From Eretmocerus hayati (Eukaryota > Arthropoda > Insecta > Hymenoptera > Aphelinidae), in contig CM056744.1 of the NCBI GenBank assembly GCA_029851415.1, positions 115,662,838 through 115,726,837 of the forward strand: 64,000 nt of DNA, written 5' to 3'. This document shows positions 47,956-61,675 of the stretch, in pieces (the stretch's first letter is position 1; the number at the start of each line of letters is the position of its first letter). The notes under the pieces were generated by a model. That model was given only the letters and a program-made list of their open reading frames with translations. It was not told the origin of the DNA and ran no database searches. Position numbers and translations under genes: made by a program.

Positions 47956-48234
47956 TTGACCCCTCTTAACTTTTTCATCAAACAATCACCCAAACAAACT
48001 TTGCACAATGAAATTCACTCAATAATAGCACACGGTTGTACAGCATTGTTGCCTCAGAAAACAAGTATACAGATCAGCAGTCATCAACCACAGGCCATCC
48101 CATCCTACCATCATAATCATAATCATCATCATCATCATCGTCATCATCATCACAGAGTAGAAAATCGTCGTGGTTGCTATTGTAACCCGGTGCATCGACC
48201 GGTAATCAAAATAACTCGTCGTCGGGTTAAATGA
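47956..48234 (+). CDS. His-rich reading frame, possible terminal exon
   Basis: 92 codons ending at TGA 48232-48234. The middle is a run of about 14 histidines broken by Asn/Arg, encoded by a (CAT)n microsatellite at about 48105-48157. The end is strongly basic with a Cys-x-Cys pair (NRRGCYCNPVHRP) and RRR. A splice-acceptor-like tgcctcag before codon 34 suggests only the last ~60 codons could be exonic. Short His-rich, Cys-x-Cys, Arg-rich tails occur in metal-binding and antimicrobial peptides, but that is speculation; the frame may exist only because the microsatellite is open. Confidence 0.28.
   Translation: MTPLNFFIKQSPKQTLHNEIHSIIAHGCTALLPQKTSIQISSHQPQAIPSYHHNHNHHHHHRHHHHRVENRRGCYCNPVHRPVIKITRRRVK
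48105..48157 (+). repeat. (CAT)n microsatellite
   Basis: An almost uninterrupted cat/aat trinucleotide tract of about 17 units. Confidence 0.85.
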
Positions 48235-48239
48235 ACGAT

Positions 48240-49920
48240 AATCTCACTGTTCGCTCTTCCTTCTCTAGTAAATACATATTCCCTTGATGTGCAGTAAGTG
48301 AACATTTCAATAGAGTGTATGGATATAAAATGTACACACGCATTCGTACATGTCGCGCTCTCTAAAAACATACGATGAGGCCGCATAACGCAAGCCCGCA
48401 ATTGTCGTCGGTACTCCCTGGCAAAATACTACGTACAAGTACATTCATACATACATAGAGTTATGGTAAACTCATGGACAGAGCAAAAATGGAATCGGAA
48501 GCATATATATAAGGGGAGAATCGGTAGAGAAAAACAAGCTGCTGCACGAGTAAAAACAACTTGTGCAAGGAAAAAAAAGGACATTTACGTTGTTTGTATA
48601 AAGGGAGACAGGAAAGGCTTATGTATAGAGACTACCGTAGATTCTGTGCATTTGTGGCTCTTGATTTTTGCTTAGATCATCTAATAGAATTCAGATAGGA
48701 ATAGTAACTCACGAAATTGGATTTCCCAGGACGCTTAGACTGATTAAACGAGCTATCTCCTGTTAGAGTTTTGTATTTTAGATTTTAAGGGTATTGTGAG
48801 ATAGTAGCATTAGAGGGAGTCCGGGAAGATGGCACGCGATCGAAAGATTCTACCCTACTAGACCCCAAGATTTTTTTGAGGGTGTGAGATTTTTTTACAT
48901 CATCGTGTGTTATGTCTATAGGGTGATGGTCATTTTTTATTCTAGTCGCGTTTGAGAAACGTGACGAGGATTACACCATCAGGGAAGATTCACTAGTTCG
49001 TATGAGAAAGATATTTCGATTGATAAGATACAATGTCGAAGTACATAGAGATGGATACATACGTGTTTATCAAAGATTGCATGAACCTATTTGGGGATTC
49101 GGATGTTTGATTTTCAAGCTCGATCGGTGACAAAAGAGACGAGTGTCTAGATAAAATCTTTCGAGTTGGATTTCGTGATTCCTTGATGATTCGATCGTGA
49201 GTTTCGTAAACGCTGACAACGGCTTGCTACGGCTCTTTTCAAACGATGAATCTATCACGATCGTGCATGTATGGATGGACAGAATATCGATGAGGCATGC
49301 ATGCTTCGTTGATGAACAAGCTGTCATTCTCACGTTAACCAATACTTATCACCCGTAGAGTAGAGTTTGAGGAGAAGTAAGATTTCGTAGGCTCAACGTT
49401 GTTTTTTTTATTTGAAGTGAGTCAATTCTGCTACAAAGTTGCTGCGTGTGATTGGATAGCTTTTTCCTTGAAAGAATCTTCCTCAATAACCCTCAAAATT
49501 AGCCTGTAATTGATCCATCTTATGCATGAATTTATTCGATTGAATGGCACAAGACTGACAGCGAGTTTAGTTTTTTCCCGGAACTGTTCAAAAACTCAGA
49601 GTAAAGGAAACATGAATCACAATGGAAGCTCGAATTAAAGTATTTTTTTATCTCAAATCTCAGAATCATCGTACGCCAAATTTTGTGGAACCAAAAATTC
49701 TGGATCTTATGTCCTGAAATATTATTCAACTTTAAGTAGTCCTCCAAGTAAAATACTGAAACGCTGACTATTATCATGTTAATCCAACCATCAGTCACAA
49801 TTCGTCCGTCCGATCCCGCGTTTCGACTTACCCACGTGCATGGGAAGAGTGATGTATAATGGGTCGTTGTATTGGTCATAACGGGGTTGATGAGAAGATG
49901 AGTAGGTAATCGGGTAGATA
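48240..49920. other. Gene-poor interval
   Basis: Only short frames, such as 48463-48675 and 49532-49879 minus, with no signal peptide or domain. No transposon ends recognised. Confidence 0.4.
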
Positions 49921-49927
49921 GGTGGTC

Positions 49928-50112
49928 AGGTTTGGTGCGGAACGGTCCTCAAACGGTTTGGAATAATCTAAAACGGTCTGAAGCGGTCTAGAATGGTCTG
50001 TGATGGTGAAGGATGGTCTGCCGTGGTCTGCAACGGTCTGGAATGGTCTGAAACGGTCGCGCACTTAGCACGGTCTGGAATAGTCTAGGACGGTTTGGTA
50101 CGTTCTGGGATA
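49928..50112. repeat. Decamer minisatellite (GGTCTGGAAT-like), first block
   Basis: About 18 degenerate 10-bp units (ggtctggaat, ggtctgaaac, ggtctgtgat). Read on the minus strand they give artefactual RPFQT-type peptides, because three 10-bp units span ten codons. Confidence 0.85.
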
Positions 50113-50312
50113 GTCTGGTACATTTTGGGATAGTGTAAGATAAGAGAAGATGGCTTTTTATTTGCACGATGGCAAAATATCTCAATACATATATGAACGT
50201 ATGAATAGTATGAATTAAAATCACATGGTGTCTCTCATTGAGACTAGGTCAACAGAGTGCACATGCAATAAAAATAATAAATAAGGAAAACACTCTAGAT
50301 TAAATATGATAC

Positions 50313-50706
50313 AGTCTAGGATGGTCTTGTACGTTTTGAGATAGTCTGGTATATTTTAGGATGGTCTCGTACGATCTGTTACGGTCTATAACGGGCGGGA
50401 GCAGTCTAGGTTGGTCGGGTACATTTCGGGACGATCTGGTACAATCTGGTACGTTCCAGAACGATTTGGTACGATATGTTACGGTCTGGGATGGTCTGGG
50501 GTCTAATACGCGGCGAGGCGGTCTGGAATAGTCTAGGGTCTGGGATGGTCTGGTAAGATTTGGGATCTTCTGGCACGGTCTGAAATGACCTTGCACAATT
50601 CGGGACGGTCTGGTACAATCTTGGACATTCTCTCAAGGACTGTCATGGCCTGGAGTGGTCTGGGACGGTTCGGAACAGTGTGAAGTCGTCTCGAACGGTC
50701 TGGAAT
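50313..50706. repeat. Decamer minisatellite, second block
   Basis: Same unit as 49928-50112, about 38 copies, separated from it by 200 bp of ordinary sequence. The two blocks were probably one array. Confidence 0.85.
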
Positions 50707-50709
50707 CTT

Positions 50710-53700
50710 TACAATCTACCCAACATCAACAGGGTGGACTCAATCAAACCAAGAGTCTGTGTTGAGCACAAATTCTGTGATTAAATCGTTGGAAGGAGAT
50801 ATTTGTGTACATTTGAGACCTATTTTTGGGGCTGGGAAAGGATGTGTCCATCGGAGCCTGTTTTCATAGAATCCAGGGAGAATTCGGGTTGCACAGAAAA
50901 TTACAGAGAATGACCATCCCAATCCAGAGTAATATTTGAAAATTACTGCCATATCTCAGCCGAAAAAAAGCATATGATACTTCGATATTTACGAATTGGA
51001 TTTGGAAAAGAACATGAAGCATTCAAAGTGAATCACTTCAATGAATTTCGAAATTGATGAATTAGGGTACGTCCAGATAAGATGCATTTACATAGTTAAG
51101 ATCCGTGCAGCAGCAGCTGCACTCCATAATACCCACACGGAAAATCGTGTTGCATCGCGAGAAAATAGTAGATGAAAGAAGCTATGAATAAAAAAAAAGT
51201 GAGGGACCAATCAGCACCTAAATCAATTCTCGATGCAGCACAGCAATGGCCGTCAAGGCCCGTTAATTCTAATTAAGCTGAATACCTTATTCCATGAGTC
51301 TCATAGTATAAGAACGCATACAGGATATACATATATGCCAAGTATAGCCTAATTACCCTGCTGCAGCCAATCTCGAGCTCATACACTTGAATATATATCT
51401 ATATATATAGGTGTATCATGAATCGTGACGAATTTCACAATTATACGCCTTGCATGAGTCGATTCTCGTAAGAAAGAGAGAGGGAGAGAGAAAGATAGTA
51501 TAAAGAGGATATAGCTACTCCTCACGATTTTCAAGCTAATGGGTCTCGATCGCGATGGACGGTATCGGGCATTTGTATGCATTTGTTGCCCCCGAGAGCC
51601 AAGATAGTATTTCATTATACATGTATACATCTGTGGGATATGCAACAGCAGCGCAGCAGAAGCAGTTTGGCGCAAAGAGATACGCTCTTAATTGACGAAA
51701 TGGAAATCCAAGTGAGAGTGGAGAGTTTTTTTTTTTTGCTGCGTCCTCTCATCGACTGATCGGATAGTTTATTTTGACAGTCTGATTTGAGGCTCACGCA
51801 ATACCTACCTGATATATCGTGTCGAGATGTTTCTTGTGTGTTTTTATTCAGTTTTGGAAGTGATTTATTCGAGATTCGAATGGAATTTGAATGGATTTGT
51901 GCTTTTAGAAATTGGAAACTTTGATATGCATGGAATTTTTTATGGGATTAGAACGATATCAACTCACTTCTGTTTTTCAAAATGTTGGTGTTGAAATCGA
52001 TATTACTGAGAGGAATCCAGATTTACTTCAGAAAATACTCGAATGATACTTTTTCTTGGATTTGGAGAGCGGAATTGAGGGAACAAAAGAACACTTCTTA
52101 CATGGGAATATCAAATGGTGACGTAAATATTTCCATTAAAAAAGTATACACGGAACTCTGTCCTCCAAAATCAAGAATCATCATTATGCTATCAAAATTT
52201 GGGGACGAAAAGTATTCATGTACATCTTGAGTCTCGTATGATTGGAGACATTCTATTCCAAGGATTTTTGAATATCTAATGGTTAATCGTACCAAAATTG
52301 GAACGTCTAACAGGAAAACTTCTGATGAACTTTTGAGAGAATTCTTTTAGGTATAATCTCAAGATTCTGGTAGTTAGGGGCTTCCCACGAATTACCTGAG
52401 GTCTCCGTGTCTTACAATAAAATTACCCAACGATTTCTGAAAAATTCCAAAGACGTAGAAAGCCTTGTAGTGAGGCAATCAAACCCCGAGGAAATTTCAT
52501 TGTGAACGCTCACTATAATTTCTAAAGATGACAAAAAGAATATCAATTATGTTACTTATCTGATTTAATTGAAAATATTACACTATTCTAGTGAGAATAA
52601 TTTACAATCTATTAACAGTACGAAAATATGTCAGCAGTTTGCAAGTGTAAGAATTTCACAATCGTATCCAATTGTAATTCTGTCGAACCGTAATTGAGAG
52701 ATATCCATAAAACATCCAAACACTATCCGATCCGTGAGTAAAAAGTACTTACACTATCGCCTGGCTCACTATTGATAAGCCTAGAAATAGCCGATTAGAT
52801 AGCGTTCTCTGATTTTCAATCAGAATCAATTAAGCCAACAGCAGCAACAGCAAGCGCAGAATATGGTGTTCAATGTACCCCATTTATCGTCTTATGCCTC
52901 CACTAAAACCTGCAAATGTCGCGTAAACTAATCGTAAATCCCAATTTCTCACTCATTCCTACCTCTATGTACAAGTCTTGCTACAGTACAAAATCACTTG
53001 AATAAATTACCACAGACGCGTTTTGCGTATAATTAATTGTTGATAAATGGATATTGAGATATAAATTCCGTATGCTCACACATACATAGAGACACTTACC
53101 GTGCGTATAGGACCGTCTAGTTTCCAAGATATCAGCCGTCTTAATTGACGCAAAAGTATATTATTATACCCATATGGACGATACTCGCTGTGATATGTGT
53201 CGTAATTGCATCATGTTTTCATCGAGACTCGCAAGTTTACACCCTCAAGAGACTTTATATACGAGTTTGATGGTCAGAATATGGGTTTCCTTATACATGA
53301 ATTCCTGTGGGAGTAATGACTATATGTATATGTTGCGGTAAGCGTCAACACATCGATACAAGTGAGATTACGGAAAGTAAAACGTCGCACACTGGGGAAA
53401 TAACATACATACTTCTAAAGAAAAAGTGATATCGTTAACGCAAGACTACGTCGTTTCAAGTCAGCTAAAAAAACGCTATACTCCAATCGTGAATGGAATG
53501 GCTCTATTAACACCCGGTTATAAGCGAAAGAGATAAGAATCAGAGAGATTGAGATCGAATTATCGTTTGAGATTCGCTATAAAGTCAATTAGACCATAGA
53601 GTGCTCTGTGCGGTAGCAATTGCTGTATTAAAATTGCATGAAATTATGAGGTATTTAAGCAATGGGATAGTCAAGTCAAATTATACTCACAATCAATCGG

Positions 53701-56180
53701 GATAGTAGTTTTTGATTTAGAAGTGTGAAACTGGTTTTCAAGGGAGGATGTGGAATTTTTTTTTTGGCGAAGGCCGAGATTTTGCGGTTGTGTGTCGAAT
53801 GCAATTTGACGGCTGATATGGAGTGAAAATCGTGATTTGGTGTTAGAATGCTTTTTTGAAGTACGGGATTTGAAATCAGATAGCTGTGACAGTGAGATGT
53901 GAAATGTAGATTTTACGACTGTATTTTATAGGATACTGTTTTTGATCATCTTCAAACATCATCTAGGAAGTTGTGTGAAGAAGTTACTTCCTTGCGCCAA
54001 AGGTATCGTGAAAAATTCCTCATTCGAATTTAGAATGGAATGTAGAAGATGTATCGTATCCAACCAAAATTGTTCCAATCCCATGGATTTACAGCAATTC
54101 ACCACTAAGTGTGAGCAAACGGAATCAAATGGAATCCACGTGATTCCAAATTTCATCACAAAATCAGCTCCAAATACATTCATTTCTGCCTATCACAATT
54201 TGAATCATCTCAAGTCTACGAAAAAATTCAATTTATTTTAGTAAGGAATCAAAGAAGTCCAAGTATTCCTAAAATAAATGCATCACGGATATCGTGTACC
54301 ATACTGAACAGCAATCATACCCCAAAATTGGAGAGGTCCAATCATTTTTGATCCCCCAATCCTCACTCTAACAAATTTGCACCAACATCCACAAACCTGT
54401 CAATTTGCATGTCGGTAGCCACGAAGATCGTGATCTCAGTTATGCATCAAATCGACATCAAACCCATAACCCATACCAAACACTATCTCTGTGTTCAGAA
54501 GACGCGATCTGGTAAAATAAAACCTCCATCCTCTTATTTTGTTTTTTTTTTTGCTCACCGTCACGTCTGTCTGCCTTTGCGTCTGGTACATAATCGTAGT
54601 TCCAGCATACACATCAGGTTTCAAATCTCGCAGTCCCTTCTAATTTAGCTATAATTCGACTTCGGATGGAATGAGGAACTTGGGGAATACAACCTGTGCC
54701 AAAAGTTTAGGATGACGGCGATGATTCTTTCTCAATCTTTGCAGCCCGATGTTATATTATGAATTGCGAGGTGTCGTGAGACATTTGATTTTCAGAAGGT
54801 ATAGAACATACTAATTTGTCGTTATACATGTCTATCAAGGTATAAATTTGTCCCTTCCTCACACCCACACTTGAAATCTGTCTATTCGAGTGTCTGTGTG
54901 TCTATTATAGGTTAGGTTTCTCTTATTATTACGTGCTCTTTCAGTCGAACGTTTCTATTGTTCTGCACGATTTGTATATTATACACTATTGTAGCGGCTT
55001 TCAATAGTATAGAGACACCTAATCAGTTGATCTTCTCTCATTTACATTGGCAATATATATTCAAGTATAGTATGGAATACATGAGGCGTCGTCGTTGTCG
55101 TTATATTATAGCGCGGTGGCGTATCTCTGATTCATTGTCATACTATGACCAGTTATCTTCGACATTGTCTTGCAAATACAACGGAAAAATGTATTTGAAT
55201 TTGATATCTGGGGATTGTTGATACACAATGCATCTATTAGATGGATCAGTCACGTTCGTGTGCTTTTAACAATATTGATCTATGGAAAAATCAAGTTTTA
55301 ATCATTCTTTTGTTAAAATCTAGCTTTGACATTAGAGACCATTGATGAATGATGAAGTTAATGGATGGAAAGCAATTTATTATACTTGATCCTAAAACTT
55401 TTAGATTGCCCCTCCAAGAAATTTTCACGAGGTTACTCATTTGAGGTTACTCATTTCAACACTGCACCACCCCCCCCCCCTCGCCCAACCACAAACCTCT
55501 GGTGCTCCATGCCCTGCCCTGATGCGATGCATATACGCTCAATCCCTGATCTTCTGAACCCTAAATAATCACCTAAGCTCTGACCTTGGAGTCTTGCGCC
55601 TTGGAACTTTGCAGTCAAAGAAGTGGTTTTTACAAGAACATTGAGCTGTTAAACGAAATTTTTTACTGTAATATGAAAAGTGAGAAAGAAATGAAGATGA
55701 GGGAAAATATTCATCCTTCTCTGTGTTCAAGCCCTTACTATTGATAGCTGAAATCCTGGTGCGCTAGGCCAGAATGTCCCCTACTACAACCTTCTTTGAC
55801 ATATCATTTGATTGTTCTTCGTAAATTATGTTTAGAACAAAAGAGCCGTGAAAGTTTCATTTTCGATCCATAGAATCCTGATCTATGATTTGCGAAAATT
55901 TGCTCCAAACTGTATCAAACTAGCTGACATTACGATAACATTAAATAGTTTGTACATATTATTGCACAGATTGCGCCATTCCAGCATCTCCCTGTAAGGA
56001 AAAATTCTTGAAATCAGATTCATCGTCTGAAAATTATGAATTACAAGGTAACGGGGGTAATTCTGATTAAGTACGAATTTTTCCTGACTTTGAGATTTTC
56101 TTCTTTCAGAGCAGGACATGACACCATGTATTTGTAGAAATTTTGGAAAATTTGTTGAAAATCTTTAGGATGATTTTCCT
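50710..56180. other. Gene-poor interval with one solo satellite-like end
   Basis: No convincing gene. At 51063-51088 (ttagggtacgtccagataagatgc) a single copy of the satellite/TIR core seen at 16.6-19.3 kb occurs next to TTA, without a right-hand partner. A frame at 53942-54241 has seven cysteines but starts at TTG and lacks a signal. Poly-C at about 55469-55482. Confidence 0.4.
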
Positions 56181-56187
56181 TCTTTGT

Positions 56188-56294
56188 GTACGACGGGTCC
56201 CACCGGTGGGACCCATTTAATGGGATTTTGATCACCGCCGCACACAAAAGAGGACGAGTGGGTCCCACCGGTGGGAGCCGTCGCAGCAAACGTG
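56188..56294. mobile_element. Remnant of the CACGTT...GCTGC TTAA family
   Basis: The right end GTCGCAGCAAACGTG abuts TTAA (56295-56298). Two copies of the hairpin GGTCCCACCGGTGGGACC-like word (near 56196 and 56259) are arranged symmetrically. The left terminal bases are missing. Related to 6429-6672 and 13508-13637. Confidence 0.5.
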
Positions 56295-56630
56295 TTAATC
56301 AACATGGAAATAAATGGCAATCCTGAAGCTTTGCCAAAACTCCACGGTTCGTATCTTGAAGCTCAATACACAATACTGCAGAAGTTACAAGCTAATGAGT
56401 TCGCTCTCATTTTGATAAATTTTTGCGAATCAAATAATGACCTTAGTGCGCTACTGATCGAGAGGATTTCTTTGTGAGCAGTGAAATATTAAGCAATCAC
56501 ATCACACCAGGCAGTCTGTAGGAGGTAACAACGCAGATTTGACGTTCCTCAGATTTGAGAGCTTCATTAGCTATTCAGAAGTGAATTTGTCGCTCTTTCT
56601 TCGCTGAGCTCAGCCATCTCTCAAATAAGA

Positions 56631-57135
56631 TCAAAAATGAACCAATGTGAGCACTGTTGCGAAGTTCTGAGTAATATCTCTAACTCTTCCTCTATCGAGA
56701 GCAAATACTTCTCTTGCATTCGAAATTTGATGATGAATTTCCCATAGGTTTTTCAAGACAAGAGTAAAGGGTCTAGAAGACTCGAGACAAATCTTCTTCG
56801 AAACATAATAATCGATGAATTTAGTAGCTGCCGACACCACAACTTGCACAGGAAATTTCTATGAACGTCATCAGCACAAGAAATATTGTGTATACAAAAT
56901 AAATTCGGTGACGACTGGTCCATGTAAAAATTTGGTTGTCAAAGAAGCACATGACCAGCATTTGCGCAATTTGGAAACCCAAAACAGAATATAAACTTAA
57001 ATCAGATTCTTGAAGATATCTATTTCCTGCATCATCCAAGTTATGATGGTTTCCAAAACTCTCAAGTATTTGATAAAAGATCGTATTTTGATTGAGCCAA
57101 ATGCAGAAGGAGTACCAATGCACAAAGTTACACAT
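56631..57135 (-). pseudogene. Possible insect gustatory-receptor-like fragment (frameshifted)
   Basis: Two overlapping minus-strand frames. The first (57135-56821) has hydrophobic helices, notably IYFVYTIFLVLMTFIEI. The second (56849-56631, a different frame) continues with IDYYVSKKI..., then LKNLWEIHHQISNAREVF..., which resembles the intracellular L-x6-H-x-x-I/L...F pattern before the last helices of insect gustatory receptors. A frame change near 56840 joins them, so it would be a decayed copy or contain a small intron. No TYhxxxxxQF C-terminal motif was found downstream. The similarity is by eye and weak. Confidence 0.22.
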
Positions 57136-57139
57136 TCAT

Positions 57140-60100
57140 AATCGAGACAGGTCGGGTGCAAGCTCAAAAATATTCAGTATCTTGTCAATTTATTGGTTGA
57201 TTGTTAGAGATTTTTCAATAAGATCGATTAGATGCGGAAAAATTTGCAAATGATCACATTTAAGAACACCCAAGATTCTCCAAAATCTCAACCACTGCAA
57301 AAAATCGATTACGAATTCAGCCAAAAGGTCAGAATTGAATTACAATCTACTCACAGCCCAAAGGCTTCACAATTATTGCAAATTACTCGAGCATCTTCTG
57401 CGTCAAACCCGAACCTACTCACTCTCGAAATGCTCACATACCCATTAATTTGTACTTTAGTAAAAACATACTCTCGATTCCTCCAAAGACCCCAAAAGAT
57501 TCCCAATTCACAAGCTCTCTATCAAAGTTTGCCCCAGGCCAGTATTATATCGATACCTATGGTACCTTTCGCTCTCGTATACGGAATCAAACTTCATACA
57601 TACACACATTTTTTTTCATTTCTTCACACGAACGCCCGAGGGAGTAGAAATTACAAATGCACAAGTATACGTGAAACTCAAGTTGTTCCACGCGCTACAC
57701 AAGTTTTCAGAATAGTGCCACGGGACAAAATGTAACCCTCAATCATTGTCTGCAAATTTCACTCTTGATATTCACTTTGTAATGACTATTTTGACGGTCG
57801 ATATATGTGTATGAGTGAATGTGTACGGAATACGTTAGGCCCTTTTATCATCTTGAGGTTACTGCAAGGTGATACTGGTGACGTTCAAGTGTTGACCTTC
57901 GGACTTTCGTAGTTTGGGATGTTGATGGCTGTTGAGGTCACCGTGATGAGGAAATGCAAGTCAGTGATGATACGTGAATGGCAGGACTTTCATTGTAGTG
58001 TGAGTGCGAAAAGAGGTTAGAGTGCGTGATATTGAAACTGGTTGATTTTTTGTGATTGTTCTATTTATTGGAGGTGACATTTGGTATCTGGTGTAGGTGT
58101 TGAAAACTGCGATACTTTTTTGGAAGTATCAGAAGATGAAGAATGGTTTTTGTCATTGTTTTCTTGAATCTCGTATGCTGATTTCAGCTCGAACGTCTGT
58201 TTAAGTTTGGTTGTAATGCAAGTTTCTGTTGGAACAGTCTTACTTCGGATTAAAGTTTAATGCTTGTCAACCATCCTCAATTTTTTATCGTAACCCCGCT
58301 GATCTCTAACATTGTCCGGGAACAATTTCTAAAATAGTTTACACTGGGAGTACGTATAACTTTGATGTCATGATCTTGATAATAATGCCTCTCGAACACC
58401 TCATTCTAGCTCAATAAACAATCTGATAATTCAGATATTCCCCTTCATCTGTGAGGTCATTTGTAAACAAAAATATAAGAATAAGGAGTTTAAACAACGA
58501 ATTTACACCAAAACTTTTCCTGAGTCTTGCACTGGAAAGTACCTATGATATCAAATGAATGAATATAAATGAACATTTATTCCCAGACTAAGGACTGGTT
58601 AACTGGACAAATAAGTGGTCCATGCTGAGGTATAGCCAAGGAAGTACTCATTTTGTATCTTATTGGAAAATTCACATGTAAAAAAGTATCCCATAAGTGC
58701 TAAGATTCTTGCCTGTATTCCTGGTGAAATTCGTTTTGGCAAATATCTCAGACTCTACTTTCACGACTTAGACATTTCTGTTCCCCTGTAAAAGATCACA
58801 CTGCCCTAATAACACCCAATGAATAAGTGTTACATATCTATTGTCTGTATTCCTTCAATACATTCACCTCTATGTATAGCTGAAAGACTCCCTGTTGAAT
58901 AGGTCAAAGTACATGACATCATTGCAGGACTTGTATAGATTCAATACGAGTTACAAGCTCCGAAAAGCGATGAAAATTGCATTTTCAAATGAATCGGTGC
59001 TCGTAAAAGTTCATCCATGACTTTTTGAATCATTTCCTCTTTCAAATAGATATTCACATTCATCCAAAGTTAAACATTCCGCATCACAAAGCCATCGAAT
59101 GGTATTGAAAACCAAAACTATACCGGGCTCGATGAATGAAATTTCGACCTTTGACATGCACCTTAGGCAATAAAAAGCTCCCTTTTCAGAGCAACAAACA
59201 GAGTGCACCTCTGTGAATGCAAAAATTGAATTTTTCATTTTGGTTCATCGGCAATGCTTTACTCTGCTCAAATATCGACTGATGGTAGCAAACAAACTAG
59301 GGCTCGCAAAATTCAGAGCTCAAAAGTGAATTTTGTCGATGAACTGGTTTCCATATTAGGCTGTTGTCACGGAAAATATTTACCTCATCACTACCATCCA
59401 CAATTTCATTAATACCCAAATTGCATTTTGAAAATTTGCCTCAAGCTTTGAAAAATTTTCAGCTCTATCAGCTTGAATAATTCATCCTGAAAAATGTTTC
59501 CGCCGCCAATTTTAGCGCGTTGGTTCGTTCAAATCTCTGCCATGCACTACCGTTTTACGATTTATAAATCCCTCAGCCTTATCAATGCATTTGGACTGGT
59601 CATTTTGAGCGTCGAGACCAGTAATCTCAACTTTCGCAATGCCATTCCGCACATTTCCAGTCTGAAAATTGGAGAAATTCCAAAGCCCCAGAAAAATAAC
59701 TTCGCTATTCATCGTAATTGCGTAGTCGTAGTCGTAGTCATCACCCTATATACCTTGAGTTGCAAAAATTTCTCTCAATTTCATTTTTTTTCTTTTATTC
59801 CATCTTTTTTTCTGTCTATCTGTCAGTCTCTTGAGCTCTGTCGAGGCGATAAACCAGCTTTTAGAGGAACTATATAGTGTCCCAAAGAGAGTCACAAAAC
59901 ATTACTATTGCACTAAATGCAATGGCAGCAACAGCATCAGGCTTCACGTGCACGAGATTAAATCGTCTCGCTTCGGGAAATCACTCGACGAAAAGACCGA
60001 ACGTGCACACAGCTATGTATGCGGATAAATATATATATATATATATATTAGTGTAGGTGTATGAGAGTTTTATCGGGGAAGCTGAGTAACACGCCCGACC

Positions 60101-61640
60101 CACATTTTGCGCGTCCTTTCTCCGCTAATTAGCCGTTTCATCCGTGCAAAGACGCGCGTCAGATATGGGAGAAAGGGATCCAGAGAGACCGTGTCTCTTT
60201 GGCTCTCGAGTTGCTGCAGCTATGTATTAACGATAAATTGGCCGCGACGATTTGCTCCACTGATGTCTGATGGTTTGGCGAGAGATGGTACTAACGTGTA
60301 GCATGTGTGACTTTCGGAGAAAAGCTCGTTGGGTCTGTCTTTGTGTCGACAACGACGAAGAAGACGTTGGGAGGTCGAGAAGTTTCGAGGTTTCCACCTG
60401 CACGATTATCCCTAATTCCGCTACTCAATTGAGTTCGTGATTAATGGCTGAATTGAGAGAAACTGATTGGGTCGGGGACATTTCATTCTTGTTCCCTCAA
60501 TTTCAGCAAAATTGGACTTCGAAGAGTGTGAAAGGATGATAAATTTCTCGAGTAATCTTTTTTAAACTCTTCAATCTTGAATTTTTCTTGATATTTTCAT
60601 TTGCGAAGGAAATGTGCCCAACATGTCCCTTTGGGTCGTTTTGCCAAGAGGTTTGACCTATAGTCCAATGTTTCTCAACAAGTCTCAGTTTATTTTGAAG
60701 CTTATTTTGAGACTTCCAAAATGGATTAAGATAAGTTCATTTTTGACCAGCCAAATCCGATCATTGCAACTTTCTCAAAAAGTGATCCTTTGCAAGTATG
60801 CGAAAGGGTGTACTGTACACATCATGTCCAAATAATTTAAAATAATGTAAATCGGCGATGAAGCACATAAAATTGCATCCATAATCGTGCAACTTCTTTT
60901 AGAGCTTTTCATTGGCTCAAAACTCTTTTACCAACGTATTGGACAAGATGAAAACGTTCTGACGAGATAACAAAAAGAAAAAAATACTAAACACACTTTC
61001 GAAATAACCACATAGAGACACATGTGGTACACCCCCGAGTTGGCCTTTCTGTTTGACAGACCATCTCCGTGTTTTGCACATCAAGTAGCTCCAGATCCGA
61101 GTTTCTCAACTTAAAAGCGGAGGATTTTGAAGTTCTTGAGACGAGGAATTGAATACGTTAAAGTACGTTGAGATTGGTTTAATCGAGAATTTTGGCAGTG
61201 TTTTTACCAAACGCAATCTCCTCCGTGAATTCTTAGCTGTGTGAATATGAAAAATGTGAATCTCTTTTCAAATTTTTTTGACCCGCAGGAATCATTCAGC
61301 GGAGTCAGTTCGAATTACACGTTTCTCCATATCCTAAGATAACAAACGTGAATTTTGCGGCGAGGTTACCGAGTGCTCATTTATGAGATAATTAGACGGG
61401 GGCATGTTGAGTAGAGGGGGTAGCTTGGGTCCACTGACCTTATTAATTTATCGTTCTTTTCTATTGACAAACACTTATTCTAGTTCTACAAAATCAATAA
61501 TTTCATGGCTCAAGACATGACAGGGAATGTTTATATATGGGGACGCGCAAAATATTGTGCAATTCTTGGTAATTGGCGATTTCAAACTTCTTTAGAATTT
61601 TCCAAAGGACCGTGAGTTTCCACTGGAATATTCATTCTAA
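57140..61640. other. Gene-poor interval
   Basis: The 167-residue plus frame at 57232-57735 has low-complexity composition (Ser/Gln/Thr), no ATG-promoter context and no domain; chance is likelier. A (TA)n tract lies at about 60027-60049. No transposon ends were recognised. Confidence 0.4.
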
Positions 61641-61675
61641 TCAATTCTCGTGAAACACTCCTTCAATCAAACCAT

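Noticed and set aside
49876..50636. Minus-strand frames with repeated RPFQT-like peptides
   Set aside because: Translation of a 10-bp minisatellite; three units give a ten-residue periodic peptide automatically.
53942..54241. Seven-cysteine plus-strand frame, considered as another peptide gene
   Set aside because: Begins at TTG, lacks a signal peptide and upstream acceptor in phase, and its cysteine spacing does not match the 29-36 kb family.
57232..57735. 167-residue plus-strand frame
   Set aside because: Low-complexity composition, no domain, signal peptide or promoter, and the length is plausible by chance over 64 kb.
59831..60028. Cys-x2-Cys containing frame
   Set aside because: A single CxxC and short length with no second metal-binding pair; likely chance.
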